64,000 nt of DNA from Planctomycetaceae bacterium (GCA_021732845.1 JAKFUF010000010.1:1-64000), one strand, 5' to 3'; numbered from the stretch's first letter, positions 10,501 to 19,032 are shown. Notes: generated by a model from the letters alone, not told the origin. Numbers and translations are program-made.

Positions 10501-11648
10501 ACCGTCGCCACCTCGCTGGCAGTCTGGTAGCGTTCGGTCCGCACCTTGGACATCAGTTTGTTAATGACCGCCGCCAGCCACACGGGAACTTCGGGGTTCA
10601 ACTCGCGGATCGGCCGGGCCGGTTCTTCGCACACCCGCCGCAGCACGCCCATCACCGTGCTGGCCCGGAACGGAGCGCGGCCGGTACACATCGCGTACAT
10701 CACGCTGCCCAGACTGAACAGGTCGGTGCGAAAGTCGATCTCATCGCCGCGGGCCTGTTCGGGCGACATGAACTGGGGCGTGCCGCTCACCACGCCAGTC
10801 ATGGTCATCGAGGCGTCATCGACCGCCCGCGCCAGCCCGAAATCCGTGAGCTTCACGCGCTGGACGCCGTTTTCCAGCAGAATATTGGCCGGTTTCACGT
10901 CGCGATGCACCAACCCCTGCGCATGTGCGGCGGCCAGCCCCGAAGCGGTCTGCAGGCCGATGCGCAGAATCTCGCGCAGTTGCAGCGGGCCGACATCGTC
11001 GATCCGTTCCTGCAGAGACTGGCCGGGGACGCAGGCCATGACAATCATCGGGAGCGGTCCCGACTCGTCGACTCCGTGAATGGTGACGACGTTCTCATGC
11101 ACGACAGCCGCGGCGGCCTGGGCCTCGCGCACGAACCGCCGCCGCGCGGCGGCCACCGTGGCAAGCTGCGGGTTCATCACCTTCAGGGCGACCACGCGGT
11201 GCAGCGGCGGATCGAACGCCTTCAGCACCATTCCCATGCCGCCCTGTCCCAAGATCTCTTGGATCTGGTACTCGCGCAACTGGCCCAGGTGCTGCCCATC
11301 GCCAGCGGGGTTCAGGAACTCCAGCCCGGTGCCCGCCCGCGGCCGTGGCTTCTCCACGTCGATGGCATTGCCGTTCGCTGTGTCGAACCGGGCCAGGATT
11401 TCCCGCAGCCGGGCATCCACCGGAACCGGTGGCTCGCGCAGGTGTTCGGCCACCTGCTGCCACGACCGCATCCCCGCCGTGAGCTTTTCAATTGCCTTCT
11501 GCCAGGCCGGCTGGGACTCGATCAGTCCCATGACCTCGATCTGTTCGGCGGGGGTCAGATCCCCCTCAAGCAGTTTCTTCAGCAGTTGCACGTCCGGCGT
11601 GGGGCCGTTGTCCGCAGACGCTGGTGAATTGGCGGGTGGCGTGGACAT
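7593..11648 (-). CDS. Large membrane-anchored Ser/Thr protein kinase
   Basis: A 1351-residue protein. Residues 127-390 form a Hanks-type kinase: glycine loop GQGGMGMV (134-141), VALK lysine 156, HRD 248-250 with DVKPAN, DFG 269-271, and an SPE motif near 295. About 450-620 is hydrophobic, with several likely membrane segments, followed by an Ala/Gln/Arg-rich probable coiled coil. The remaining ~700 residues contain a Gly/Met/Pro-rich stretch and beta-rich segments, ending in a Lys-Pro-Glu-rich tail. The N-terminal ~90 residues (LLEGDLTPAEQIEVMGLI) look helical, like an anti-sigma or adaptor region. Its ATG directly follows the stop codon of the ECF sigma gene, so the two are surely co-expressed; kinase control of the sigma factor is inferred. 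The large outer region suggests sensing of envelope signals. Confidence 0.92.
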   Translation of the reverse strand: MSTPPANSPASADNGPTPDVQLLKKLLEGDLTPAEQIEVMGLIESQPAWQKAIEKLTAGMRSWQQVAEHLREPPVPVDARLREILARFDTANGNAIDVEKPRPRAGTGLEFLNPAGDGQHLGQLREYQIQEILGQGGMGMVLKAFDPPLHRVVALKVMNPQLATVAAARRRFVREAQAAAAVVHENVVTIHGVDESGPLPMIVMACVPGQSLQERIDDVGPLQLREILRIGLQTASGLAAAHAQGLVHRDVKPANILLENGVQRVKLTDFGLARAVDDASMTMTGVVSGTPQFMSPEQARGDEIDFRTDLFSLGSVMYAMCTGRAPFRASTVMGVLRRVCEEPARPIRELNPEVPVWLAAVINKLMSKVRTERYQTASEVATVLEQCLAHNQRPELMPLPEAVLDLVRDEQDASEQPQATPVAAFMPARAKSTDDVAGKPQIGKSPGGKSPASKRSYLPGPGMSNSILFMIGAGLEVAAVLTLLSAPHPANRLPIGGVSMIVPMIMFCGMVLGLWNFLFRRVTWSGVSAGGWVLITKIAAVTALSFWDFATTTSGDHQVTFILWLNIIAAGVVWSAAELLRKMALYSPWLPVGAGLVMVPLTCIMTVPLTVISSYQRANILQMHARMQAEQAAQLAVAERMRAAQELAAAQQGGDAQVTLTKPLDLTVVFRNLQTKQEKKIDGSDGKNDAEMPMSLQFALPAGEYLVMGFKSDGGDESGRKLIYSRAIHLVAHQQHEMTVVENPVLQRLQARWKPLTASQNGAEIPLGQAPWLTFHGDSAILSLNDKKSSTYQCRWSLGAADQPAAGIGGMPGLGMAVPAAGGPMSGMPGMGMGGGGFAEAPGNSSFDLFDLDGRLKFRGDFVLMGEAMTVTLTAMNGEVPATASPQGMATPAAMAPMPPAMGSGMMMGGFGSGPVPAGTTLALLMVVEGSPLDRIQGEFDLVEESGEFPLEVGAAGNFEHKAWLVQGTRVTVSYAVPFDLGALENNLRTLDARDELGRAIRGVLEATPEGLVIQFGVPDGRRPDNTEPKEGEYHARIARRVPPEAAPNIPRAIPQEQPAGYSFEETYLFKLRGDIKLTVKDLTDGKEFSYPASVEDPQEGKSKVLERKLSLPRREFLVTGSVGDRVLISSSLNFQVIDFSMGFLAKLRGEWIRTSAELKGGTLPANQLTSVRFDENTVVLSNLIPVAQNGGAADQPAATPPPVLAEFRVEWEHRQYLEGRLFDKEDKLVYRIALKWQQDNLDLLLIPAAETVPDDLSTSPFSERILLKMKKARTEPKPDEAQPEPAVPAKPNPEEATPEEPKPAEAKTQEPKPQEPKVEAPKPAEPIPEQSNAVEPKSDPDAAEPSAPKP

Positions 11649-12257
11649 CTAGTCGTCTCCAAAGGGCTCGTCGCCCAGCAGGATGTGAATCTGTTCTTTG
11701 AGCCGCGACATGACCCGGGCTTTGGCGAGATAGACCGCCGCCACCGACATTCCCAACGGCTCCGCGACCGCTTTGGCCGCCTCGCCGTCCACCGCCGTCC
11801 GCCAGAACGCCTGCCAGGTGGTGTCTTGAAAGTCACCCCGCACCTGCCAGGCGGCATAATGAAACACCTGCCGGTAATAGTTCATGTCCCAGTCGGTGCT
11901 TTCCCCATTGCGGTCAGGCTGGTTCTGCAAGAGTTCAATTGAACCGGAATCCCCTGTCCCCGTGGATTCCTTTTTCTGTCCGCGCCAGAAATCGACGATG
12001 CGGCAGTTCACGATTTTGAACAGCCACGTGCGAAACTTCCCCAGGGCGGGGTCGTACTCCAGCGACCGGGCGGCGTGCACCACGGTCCGCAGCACGTCCT
12101 GCGTCAGGTCCGCCGCGTCCGCATCCTGCAGGCCCCGGCGTTTCGCAAAGCCATACACAATAGGCGCATACAATTCCGAGAACCGTTCCCACGCCCACCC
12201 GTCGCGGGGATCGCGGAGGCGGATCAACAAGCTCGGTTCTGTCAGTGGAAGACTCAT
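11649..12257 (-). CDS. ECF-type RNA polymerase sigma factor (kinase-linked)
   Basis: A 202-residue sigma-70 family ECF factor. Region 2 is visible in the DADAADLTQDVLRTVVHA segment and the following KFRTWLFKIVNCRIVDFWR; region 4 is in the last ~60 residues with a helix-turn-helix (AKAVAEPLGMSVAAVYLAKA). The ATG at 12257 is chosen because AGAAAGGGCGG lies just upstream; the open frame extends further but lacks similarity. The stop TAG touches the kinase ATG with no gap. Planctomycete ECF groups linked to Ser/Thr kinases are known, and this pair fits them; the target regulon is unknown. Confidence 0.9.
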   Translation of the reverse strand: MSLPLTEPSLLIRLRDPRDGWAWERFSELYAPIVYGFAKRRGLQDADAADLTQDVLRTVVHAARSLEYDPALGKFRTWLFKIVNCRIVDFWRGQKKESTGTGDSGSIELLQNQPDRNGESTDWDMNYYRQVFHYAAWQVRGDFQDTTWQAFWRTAVDGEAAKAVAEPLGMSVAAVYLAKARVMSRLKEQIHILLGDEPFGDD

Positions 12258-12471
12258 GCCGCCCTTTCTCTCTGAATGGATTCGCAGCATCGTCTTCGGT
12301 CTATCGCGAAAACGCACGGCGGCAGAAAATTTTCGGCCCCGATCCATTGCCCGTCGCATGCCAGCGATTCGGCAGGTGCTATGATCCGCGGTGCGACGAT
12401 GGGGTTGTCGCCTGCGGTGTCGTCTTCCAAATCACTCCTGCAATCGATGCTCAGGTGAGTACGGGCGAAAG

Positions 12472-12625
12472 AATCTCAAATTTCAGAGTTCAAATTTCAC
12501 AGTAAAATACTTGTCGCAGCATCCACACTGTGGGGCAACAGTTACATTCGCGCCATTGAAGCTCAGTCGACAGTTCGGTGTGGCTGAACAGACTGTGAAA
12601 TTTGAGATATTTGAGATTTGAAATT
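12472..12625. repeat. Inverted repeat with TTTCACAGT arms
   Basis: The left arm 12472-12503 (AATCTCAAATTTCAGAG... ending TTTCACAGT) pairs with the right arm 12592-12625 (ACTGTGAAATTTGAGATA... onward), about 32 bases each with a few mismatches. Similar arms occur at 4600-4627 and 48086-48113. It lies between the divergent sigma-factor and glycosyltransferase genes; no further gene is seen in 12258-12716. Confidence 0.8.
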
Positions 12626-12716
12626 GGCTTTTGTCGGACACCTCAAATTTGAAACCTCGTCTTTGAGTCGACCATCCTTGCTTCAAACCACCCTCCACAC
12701 GGACCACCCCGCCTCC

Positions 12717-13838
12717 ATGTCGCAGCGTCTCAAAGTGTTGCTGGTCATCCCCACGCTCGATCAGTCCGGGGCGGAGAAGCAATTGACGCTGCTGGCAACA
12801 GGCTTGCCGCGCGAGGCGTTCGATGTGCATGTGTTCGCCCTGACCCGCGGCGGCCCCTATGCCGAGACTTTGCAGGCGGCGGGGATTCCCGTGACGGTGT
12901 TCGGCAAGCGGTTCAAGTTTGACCCCGGCGTCCTGCGCCGCCTCAAGCGGGCGATCCTCGCCCTGAAACCTGATGTCGTCCACCCGTGGCTCTTTGCCGC
13001 CAACGCCTACGTCCGCCTCGCCCTGGGCCGCCGCCCCGCCATCCCGATCATTGTCTCGGAACGCTGCGTCGATACTTGGAAGAGCCGCTGGCAACTGTGG
13101 CTCGATCGCTGGCTGGCTCCGCGTGCGGCAATGCTCGTGGGAAATTCACCGCCCGTCGTCGACTATTACCGCGCCCTCGGCTTTTCGCCAGAGCGTTCAC
13201 TGGCGATCCCCAATGGAATGCCTCTGCCGCCCCCCCTTTCGTCCGCCGAGCGCCCACAGGCCAAGACAGCGGCGCTCAACAAGCTGGGATTGGATCCGAA
13301 CGTCTTTGTCGTCGGCTATGTCGGCCGACTGGCACCACAGAAGCGGGTGGAAGACCTCGTCTGGGCCTTTGAACTGCTGCGGATCATCCAACCGCAAACC
13401 GCGTTTCTGATTGTTGGCGATGGTCCGGAGCGCGCCCGGCTGGAGAGTTTTTGTGCGCAGATCAAGCTCATGGATCAGGTCCGGTTTCTCGGCCACCGGG
13501 CGGATGCCAGCGCGTGGCTCACCGTGTTCGATGCCTTCTGGCTGGGCAGTGCCTTCGAGGGACAATCCAACAGTCTGATGGAAGCAATGGCCTGTGGCTT
13601 GCCCTCCGTTGTCAGTGACATCGCCCCCAATCGGGAACTGATCACCGACAACGAAACCGGTCTCGTGGTCCCCGTGGGCGACCGCGCCGCGTTCACAAAG
13701 GCCACACAACGGCTGATGCTGGAACCGGAACTGGCCGCCCGCCTGGGTGCGGCAGCCCGTTCCAAAATCGAAACCGAATTCAGTGTTTCGAAAATGGTGG
13801 AGCGCTACGCGGAGGTGTATCGAAGCGTCGTCCCGTAG
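12717..13838 (+). CDS. Glycosyltransferase family 4 (GT-B)
   Basis: A 373-residue GT4-type retaining glycosyltransferase with two Rossmann-like halves. The N-terminal acceptor domain starts KVLLVIPTLDQSGAEKQL. The C-terminal domain shows VGYVGRLAPQKRVEDLV, then VGDGPERARLE, and the donor-binding E-x7-E region (FEGQSNSLMEAMACGLP). Such enzymes build lipopolysaccharide, exopolysaccharide or glycolipids in the cytoplasm using nucleotide sugars; the substrate cannot be told. The ATG at 12717 is chosen because the family begins there; the upstream extension runs into the repeat. The stop TAG at 13836-13838 lies inside the first unit of the 48-bp tandem array. Confidence 0.92.
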   Translation: MSQRLKVLLVIPTLDQSGAEKQLTLLATGLPREAFDVHVFALTRGGPYAETLQAAGIPVTVFGKRFKFDPGVLRRLKRAILALKPDVVHPWLFAANAYVRLALGRRPAIPIIVSERCVDTWKSRWQLWLDRWLAPRAAMLVGNSPPVVDYYRALGFSPERSLAIPNGMPLPPPLSSAERPQAKTAALNKLGLDPNVFVVGYVGRLAPQKRVEDLVWAFELLRIIQPQTAFLIVGDGPERARLESFCAQIKLMDQVRFLGHRADASAWLTVFDAFWLGSAFEGQSNSLMEAMACGLPSVVSDIAPNRELITDNETGLVVPVGDRAAFTKATQRLMLEPELAARLGAAARSKIETEFSVSKMVERYAEVYRSVVP

Positions 13839-14215
13839 CGTTGGCTTCAGCCAACTCGGTGAACCGTCGGCGTGGACCTCCCGTAGCGTTGGCTTCAGCC
13901 AACTCGGGCAACCGTCGGCGTGGACCTCCCGCAGCGTCGGCTTCAGCCAACTCGGGCAACCGTCGGCGTGGACCTCCCGCAGCGTTGGCTTCAGCCAACT
14001 CGGGCAACCGTCGGCGTGGGCCTCCCGTAGCGTTGGCTTCAGCCAACTCGGTGAACCGTCGGCGTGGACCTCCCGTAGCGTTGGCTTCAGCCAACTCGGG
14101 CAACCGTCGGCGTGGACCTCCCGCAGCGTTGGCTTCAGCCAACTCGGTGAACCGTCGGCGTGGACCTCCCGTAGCGTTGGCTTCAGCCAACTCGGGCAAC
14201 CGTCGGCGTGGACCT
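13832..14215. repeat. Eight-copy 48-bp tandem repeat with internal hairpins
   Basis: Eight contiguous 48-bp units begin at 13832, 13880, 13928, 13976, 14024, 14072, 14120 and 14168. Each starts CCCG(T/C)AGCGT and contains the perfect hairpin GTTGGCTTCAGCCAAC (one unit has GTCGGC), ending in GTCGGCGTGGACCT. Units differ at only a few positions (GTAGCG or GCAGCG; CGGTGAACC or CGGGCAACC). Because 48 is divisible by three, several frames on both strands stay open across it, but these merely repeat 16 residues. An inverted partial copy is at 14242-14259. Confidence 0.95.
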
Positions 14216-14241
14216 GACCGGGGATCCACACCGTCCGGGTG

Positions 14242-14259
14242 GGCTGAAGCCAACGCTAC
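14242..14259 (-). repeat. Inverted single copy of the array hairpin
   Basis: GGCTGAAGCCAACGCTAC is the exact reverse complement of the GTAGCGTTGGCTTCAGCC core of the array. The CTA at 14256-14258 is the stop codon (TAG) of the converging SDR gene. Confidence 0.9.
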
Positions 14260-15041
14260 CATGCTGTCCATCCCCCGTCGATCGTGAGGTTCTGGCCGGT
14301 CATGTAGCTGCTGGCGGCACTCGCCAGAAAGACGATCGCCCCCTTGAGTTCCTCGGCGTGCCCCATGCGGCCCATCGGGCTCTTGGTGCAAAGGCGTTCG
14401 ACCATGGCGGCTGGGGCCTTCTCGCTGGGGAACGGGCCGGGGCTCAGGCAGTTGACGCGGACGTTGTCTTTCCCCCAATAGACCGCCAGGTGCCGGGTCA
14501 TGTGAATCAATCCGCCTTTGAGCGTGTGGTAAGCCACGGGGCTGCCTGGACAAACGCCGGCATAGGCATCGGGATAGGACGCGACCTGGCCATACATCGA
14601 GCCCAGCAGAACCACGCTGCCCGGTGCGTTCCGCTGCACCACATGGTCACGCAGGAGACGGGACAGCACGAAATACCCCGTTGCATTTCCCAGATGCCGC
14701 GTGAACTGTTCCGCCGTCACGGTCGTCCAATCGTTCCCCAGTGCTTCGTGGCCATTGTTGACCAGCACGTCAATCTGCCCGACGGCGGCCAGCGCATCCC
14801 GAAACTGTTTCTCGACGATGTCGGGCTGCATGTGATCCAACGCGGCCCCGACATGCCCCTTGCCGGGCAGGGCGGCGGCGGCCTCCTGCGCCCGGTGTTC
14901 ATCGCGGCTGGTCAGCAGGACCCGCGCCCCGGCCTCCGCCAGCGCCCGCGCCATCGCCGACCCCAGATGCCCCGTCCCGCCGCTGATCAGCGCGGTCTTG
15001 CCGGTGAGATCGAACAACTGCTGGATGGTCGCTTCGCTCAT
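14256..15041 (-). CDS. SDR family oxidoreductase
   Basis: A 261-residue classical short-chain dehydrogenase/reductase. The cofactor loop is ISGGTGHLG (the TGxxxGxG variant), followed by a TSRDE segment after strand 2, NNGHE in place of NNAG, the catalytic Ser in LLGSMYG, and YxxxK as YHTLK. The C terminus ends in the family-typical LTIDGGWTAW. The ATG at 15041 is preferred over one nine codons upstream because GAGGG lies five bases before it. The substrate is unknown; these enzymes reduce or oxidise sugars, polyols, ketones or acyl groups with NAD(P). The gene converges with the GT4 gene across the 48-bp array. The 303 bases between its start and the next gene show no other feature. Confidence 0.9.
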   Translation of the reverse strand: MSEATIQQLFDLTGKTALISGGTGHLGSAMARALAEAGARVLLTSRDEHRAQEAAAALPGKGHVGAALDHMQPDIVEKQFRDALAAVGQIDVLVNNGHEALGNDWTTVTAEQFTRHLGNATGYFVLSRLLRDHVVQRNAPGSVVLLGSMYGQVASYPDAYAGVCPGSPVAYHTLKGGLIHMTRHLAVYWGKDNVRVNCLSPGPFPSEKAPAAMVERLCTKSPMGRMGHAEELKGAIVFLASAASSYMTGQNLTIDGGWTAW

Positions 15042-15344
15042 GAAAAGCCCTCGGGAAGTTGAAGTCATTGCCGTGGATCACCGGCACGAACGCGCACGCC
15101 ATCCATTCCAACGGATTCCTCGGGTTCGCGTTGCCCCGCCAGATTGGCAAATTCGCATCAACGGATGCGTGCGCCAAGGGCCGCACCAACGCGACTCAGG
15201 ACACCGGCAAGAATCAGTCATCTTTCTAGCGCACTTCCTTTCAGCCACGCTCATCGCCACCACCAATTGCCGCAGGCTTGCCCCGTCGATGATGTCTCTC
15301 CACAATCTGGACAGGTTCCCATTTGTCTCTTGGCGGAGCGGGTC

Positions 15345-16448
15345 ATGGCGAAGCAGTATCGCGTGGCGGTGATTGGCAGCACGGGACGCGGCGACTATGG
15401 GCACGGCATCGACACCGTCTGGAAGGAGATTCCAGTTGCCGAAGTCGTGGCTGTCGCCGATGCGAACGAGGCCGGTAGGGCGGCCGCCGTGGCGAAGACC
15501 GGTGCGAAGCAGGCATATGCCGACTATCGCGAAATGCTGGACAAGGAAAAGCCGGACATTGTCGCCGTCGGTCCGCGCTGGATTGACCAGCACCATGCCA
15601 TGCTGACGGCGTGCATCGAGCGGGGCTGCCATGTCTACATGGAGAAGCCGTTCTGCCGCACCCTGGAAGAGGCCGACGACATTGTGCGGCTCACGGAAAT
15701 GACCCATGCCAAGCTGGCGATCGCCCACCAGACGCGGTATTCGCCGGCGATCACCGCCGTGCAGCGGGTGATTGCCGACGGGCTGCTGGGGACGGTGCTG
15801 GAGCTGCGAGGGCGGGGGAAGGAGGACGGCCGCGGCGGTCCGGAAGACCTATGGGTCTTGGGAAGCCACGTGATGAACCTGATGCGGACCTTTGCCGGAG
15901 AACCGAGCTGGTGCTTCGGATCGGTGACCCAGCAGGGCCGGCCGATCACCAAGGCCGACATTGTGGAAGGGAAGGAGGGGCTGGGGCCACTGACGGGTGA
16001 CGCCGTGCAGGCGATGTACCAGTTCAAGAGCGGGCCGACGGGGTATTTTGGAACCCGCCGTTCGCAGGGTGGCGCGCCCTCGCGGTTCGGCCTGCAGATT
16101 TACGGATCAAAAGGTGTTCTGGAGATTCTGCCGGGCTTCGGCGAAGCGGTCAATTTTCTGGCCGATCCTGGCTGGTCGCCCGGCCGCAGCAGCAAGGCCT
16201 GGATGCCGGTGTCGTCGGCGGGGGTGGGCAAACCCGAACCGGTCAAGGGACGCGGGCTGCATGACGGCAATGTTGCCGCCGTGACCGACCTGATCGCGGC
16301 CATCGAAGGCAACCGTGCCCCGTTGTGCGGCCCGAACGATGCGCGGGCCACCATCGAAATGATTCTCGCCCCGTTTGAATCGCAGCGGTTGGGAAAGCCG
16401 GTCGCCCTGCCCTTGGAGAACCGCAAACATCCGCTGACGCTGCTGTGA
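15345..16448 (+). CDS. Gfo/Idh/MocA family oxidoreductase
   Basis: A 367-residue NAD(P)-dependent oxidoreductase of the glucose-fructose oxidoreductase/inositol dehydrogenase family. The N-terminal Rossmann domain begins YRVAVIGSTGRG and contains the EKPF motif (YMEKPFCRTLEEAD), in which the lysine is the usual catalytic or binding residue. The C-terminal alpha/beta domain follows from about residue 130. The ATG at 15345 is the family start; the open frame upstream is non-coding in character. Planctomycetes carry many such genes for sugar-derivative turnover; the substrate is not readable. Confidence 0.92.
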   Translation: MAKQYRVAVIGSTGRGDYGHGIDTVWKEIPVAEVVAVADANEAGRAAAVAKTGAKQAYADYREMLDKEKPDIVAVGPRWIDQHHAMLTACIERGCHVYMEKPFCRTLEEADDIVRLTEMTHAKLAIAHQTRYSPAITAVQRVIADGLLGTVLELRGRGKEDGRGGPEDLWVLGSHVMNLMRTFAGEPSWCFGSVTQQGRPITKADIVEGKEGLGPLTGDAVQAMYQFKSGPTGYFGTRRSQGGAPSRFGLQIYGSKGVLEILPGFGEAVNFLADPGWSPGRSSKAWMPVSSAGVGKPEPVKGRGLHDGNVAAVTDLIAAIEGNRAPLCGPNDARATIEMILAPFESQRLGKPVALPLENRKHPLTLL

Positions 16449-16536
16449 GCCACGCGGCGGATACACGTGCACCGGCTGGGATGGTAAACTGACGACTCTG
16501 TGACGGTGACCGGATCTTTCCTCGTGGTCGTAAAAC

Positions 16537-17133
16537 ATGTCCCCCGACGGATGGGCGATCCTCCTGCTGATGGCCGGCATGGCGCTGATCATCGCCGAAG
16601 TTTTCATCCCGTCCGGAGGGCTGATTTCGATCGCGGCCGCCATCGCGCTGGTGTTGTCGCTGGTCTGCGCCTGGTGGGCGTGGTATGCCCGGTTGCCGCT
16701 GTACTTTTGGGGGTTCGTGGTCTTTGAAGCCGGCATGCTGCCCCTCACCATTAGTGTGGCCTTGTGGATCTGGCCGAACACTCCGATCGGACGCAAAGCC
16801 ATGCTGGAGGCTCCTCTGGCCGCGGATTCGACGGCGTTTCCCGATGAATCCGCCAAAATCCAGAGTTTGGTCGGCAAATCCGGGAAGACCGACACCATCT
16901 TGAACCCTGCCGGAATGATGAAACTTGACGGACAGCGGCTGCACTGCCAGAGCGAAGGGATGATCATTGAATCCGGCGCGCCGGTGACCGTGGTCTCGGT
17001 GCGGGGGCAGCGGTTGGTTGTGCGCCGGTCCACACCGTCGGTCGAGCATCCAGAACCCGCAAATCTCAATGCCGCGAAGAGTTCAGAATCAACCCGCGCC
17101 AGCGACCCGCTCCTTGACTTCGAACTCGAATAA
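16537..17133 (+). CDS. NfeD-like membrane protein
   Basis: A 198-residue protein with two or three N-terminal membrane segments: one near 8-27 with GMALIIAEVFIPSGG, one near 28-48, and one near 55-75. A C-terminal soluble domain of about 65 residues (GKSGKTDTILNPAGMMKLDG...) matches the OB-fold of NfeD proteins. NfeD partners work with flotillin/SPFH proteins in membrane microdomains, and here the next gene is floA, 66 bp downstream in the same direction. It lacks the serine-protease domain of long NfeD forms. Confidence 0.85.
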   Translation: MSPDGWAILLLMAGMALIIAEVFIPSGGLISIAAAIALVLSLVCAWWAWYARLPLYFWGFVVFEAGMLPLTISVALWIWPNTPIGRKAMLEAPLAADSTAFPDESAKIQSLVGKSGKTDTILNPAGMMKLDGQRLHCQSEGMIIESGAPVTVVSVRGQRLVVRRSTPSVEHPEPANLNAAKSSESTRASDPLLDFELE

Positions 17134-17199
17134 CTGCTACCAAAGCACAATCGGTTCTGCCGTTCCTCCCAGTTTCACACCGCTGTCACAAGAATCCTC

Positions 17200-18300
17200 A
17201 TGCTGACTCAAGCACTTCTGGCAGAGATTGCGGTTCCGCCGGTCGCTCCTCTGTTTGCCCAACCTCCGCCACCCGATGGACTGATCATCTGGATCATTCT
17301 CGGCGGCGCGCTGGCGTTTTTCATCGGGATCATCTTCTTTGCGATCTTTGCCCGGTACTTCAGCCTCTGGATCCAGTGCAAACTGACCCGCGCGGACATC
17401 AGCCTGTTCTCGCTGATCATGATGACGTTCCGGAAGGTGAACGCCTCGGAGATCGTCCGCTGCAAGATCATGGCGGTCCAGGCACAACTGACCAAGAACT
17501 ACCCCATCACCACCCAGCATCTGGAGGCGCACTTCCTGGCTGGCGGCAACGTGAAAAAGGTCATTCAAGCCCTGATTGCCGCCCACAAGGCGCACATCAA
17601 GCTGGACTGGCGCTCGGCCAGCGCCATTGACCTGGCAGGCCGGAATATCCTGGAGGCGGTGCAGACGAGTGTTTATCCCAAGGTGATCGATGCTCCCGAT
17701 CCGAAACAGTCCGGCGCGCAGTCCGCCCTCAGTGCGGTGGCGGCCGACGGCATCGAACTGCGCGTCCGGGCGCGTGTCACGGTGCGGACGAACCTGGAGC
17801 AGTTGATCGGCGGGGCCACCGAGGAAACGGTCATTGCCCGCGTGGGACAGGGGATTGTTCAAGCCATCGGCAAAACCCCATCCTACAAGGACGTGCTGGA
17901 GCATCCCGAGTGGATTTCCGAAAACGTGCTGGCACTGGGCTTGGAAAAGCAGACGGCGTTCTCCATCGTCTCCATCGACATCGCCGATATTGATGTGGGC
18001 CAGAACATTGGCGCACGGCTGCAGGCCGACCAGGCCGAGGCCGATATGCGCGTCGCCCAGGCCAAGGCCGAGCAGAAACGAGCCGAGGCGATGGCCCGCG
18101 AACAGGAAATGATCGCGGGAGTTCAGGAAAATCGGGCCAAGGTGGTGCTGGCCGAGGCGGAAGTGCCCCAGGCCATTTCCGCGGCATTCCGCTCTGGCAG
18201 ACTGGGGCTGATGGATTATTATGAACTGAACAACGTGCAGGCGGACACCAAGATGCGGACGACCATCGCCGGCGACGGCATCGTGGCCACCCGAACTTAG
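17200..18300 (+). CDS. floA: Flotillin-like protein FloA
   Basis: A 366-residue flotillin-like SPFH protein of the FloA/YqfA type. One N-terminal hydrophobic segment lies near residues 28-50 ([15 protein letters not shown]), followed by the characteristic [21 protein letters not shown] region and an SPFH domain with [18 protein letters not shown]. The C-terminal Ala/Glu/Gln-rich coiled coil runs from about 265 to 330. It scaffolds ordered membrane domains. It is preceded by nfeD-like DNA, the standard pairing. Its stop is followed directly by the 27-bp twin repeat. Confidence 0.94.
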   Translation: MLTQALLAEIAVPPVAPLFAQPPPPDGLIIWIILGGALAFFIGIIFFAIFARYFSLWIQCKLTRADISLFSLIMMTFRKVNASEIVRCKIMAVQAQLTKNYPITTQHLEAHFLAGGNVKKVIQALIAAHKAHIKLDWRSASAIDLAGRNILEAVQTSVYPKVIDAPDPKQSGAQSALSAVAADGIELRVRARVTVRTNLEQLIGGATEETVIARVGQGIVQAIGKTPSYKDVLEHPEWISENVLALGLEKQTAFSIVSIDIADIDVGQNIGARLQADQAEADMRVAQAKAEQKRAEAMAREQEMIAGVQENRAKVVLAEAEVPQAISAAFRSGRLGLMDYYELNNVQADTKMRTTIAGDGIVATRT

Positions 18301-18354
18301 CCGCTGATTAAGAAATGCGCTTCGCCGCCGCTGGTTAAGTAATGCGCTTCGCCG
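18301..18354. repeat. Two-copy 27-bp direct repeat
   Basis: CCGCTGATTAAGAAATGCGC and CCGCTGGTTAAGTAATGCGC, each continuing TTCGCCG, lie head to tail at 18301-18327 and 18328-18354, two mismatches apart. They begin at the first base after the floA stop codon. Confidence 0.9.
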
Positions 18355-18396
18355 CATGTTGGTGCGGCATCAAGTCTCAACGCGCAGGAATGTGCC

Positions 18397-19029
18397 ATGT
18401 TCGCCCCGCTGTTCGCCGCTGACGAATTCGGCACGATCGTCTCGTTGATTGTGATCGTGATGGGGGCGATTGGCTGGGTCATCAACCTGATCTCCAATCA
18501 GAACCAGCCCAAGGCTCCTCCGCCACGGCGGAAGCCCCGCGAAGAGCGGGAGCCGGAAGAGATCAGCATGTTTTTGGATGCCACCTCGCCGCAGCCTTCC
18601 CGGCAGCCACAGAAGCAGAACCGCAAACCACAGCAGCAAAAGCCAACCCCGCAGCAGAAACCGCCTCGTCGCGAAAGCCTTCAAGATCAAAATCGGCGCG
18701 AGGCGTCGACCCGGCCGGGGCAAGAATTGTCCCAACGGGGGATGCAGGGCTCCAACCTGGGTGGTGGCATTCGTGCCCGCGGCGCGGAAATGGATCAGAA
18801 GGTCTCCAAGGATGTGGCGGCCATGGCGGGCCAGGCACCTGTCGCGGCCTCCGTCACGCAGCACCTGGGAACCTTTGCCGCTGGCGAGGCGGCCGCCCGA
18901 AAAGCCTCGGGGGAGTCGACGGAAGCCGCCCAGGTGATCATCGCGGCCCTGCGAAATCCGGCGGCCATCAAGCAGGCGATCCTCGTCAACACACTGCTCT
19001 CCCCGCCGCCCGGGCTGCGCAAACGGTAG
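18397..19029 (+). CDS. Membrane-anchored Gln/Pro-rich protein, unknown function
   Basis: A 210-residue protein that I do not recognise. One hydrophobic segment lies near residues 12-32 (IVSLIVIVMGAIGWVINLI), followed by a basic and acidic patch (RRKPREEREPEE), then a long Gln/Pro/Arg-rich low-complexity stretch (about residues 65-110) and an Ala-rich helical C-terminal half. It sits between floA and a glycosyltransferase in one strand, with only 3 bp to the latter, so it is probably co-transcribed with both. Membrane association is inferred. Confidence 0.75.
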   Translation: MFAPLFAADEFGTIVSLIVIVMGAIGWVINLISNQNQPKAPPPRRKPREEREPEEISMFLDATSPQPSRQPQKQNRKPQQQKPTPQQKPPRRESLQDQNRREASTRPGQELSQRGMQGSNLGGGIRARGAEMDQKVSKDVAAMAGQAPVAASVTQHLGTFAAGEAAARKASGESTEAAQVIIAALRNPAAIKQAILVNTLLSPPPGLRKR

Positions 19030-19032
19030 CCC

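Noticed and set aside
13832-14215. Possible CRISPR array
   Set aside because: Units are contiguous with no unique spacers and no cas genes are nearby.
13197-14231. Long open frames on both strands across the 48-bp tandem array, one of 344 residues
   Set aside because: The unit length is divisible by three, so frames stay open without selection. They encode only a 16-residue repeat, have no start site and overlap the glycosyltransferase gene.
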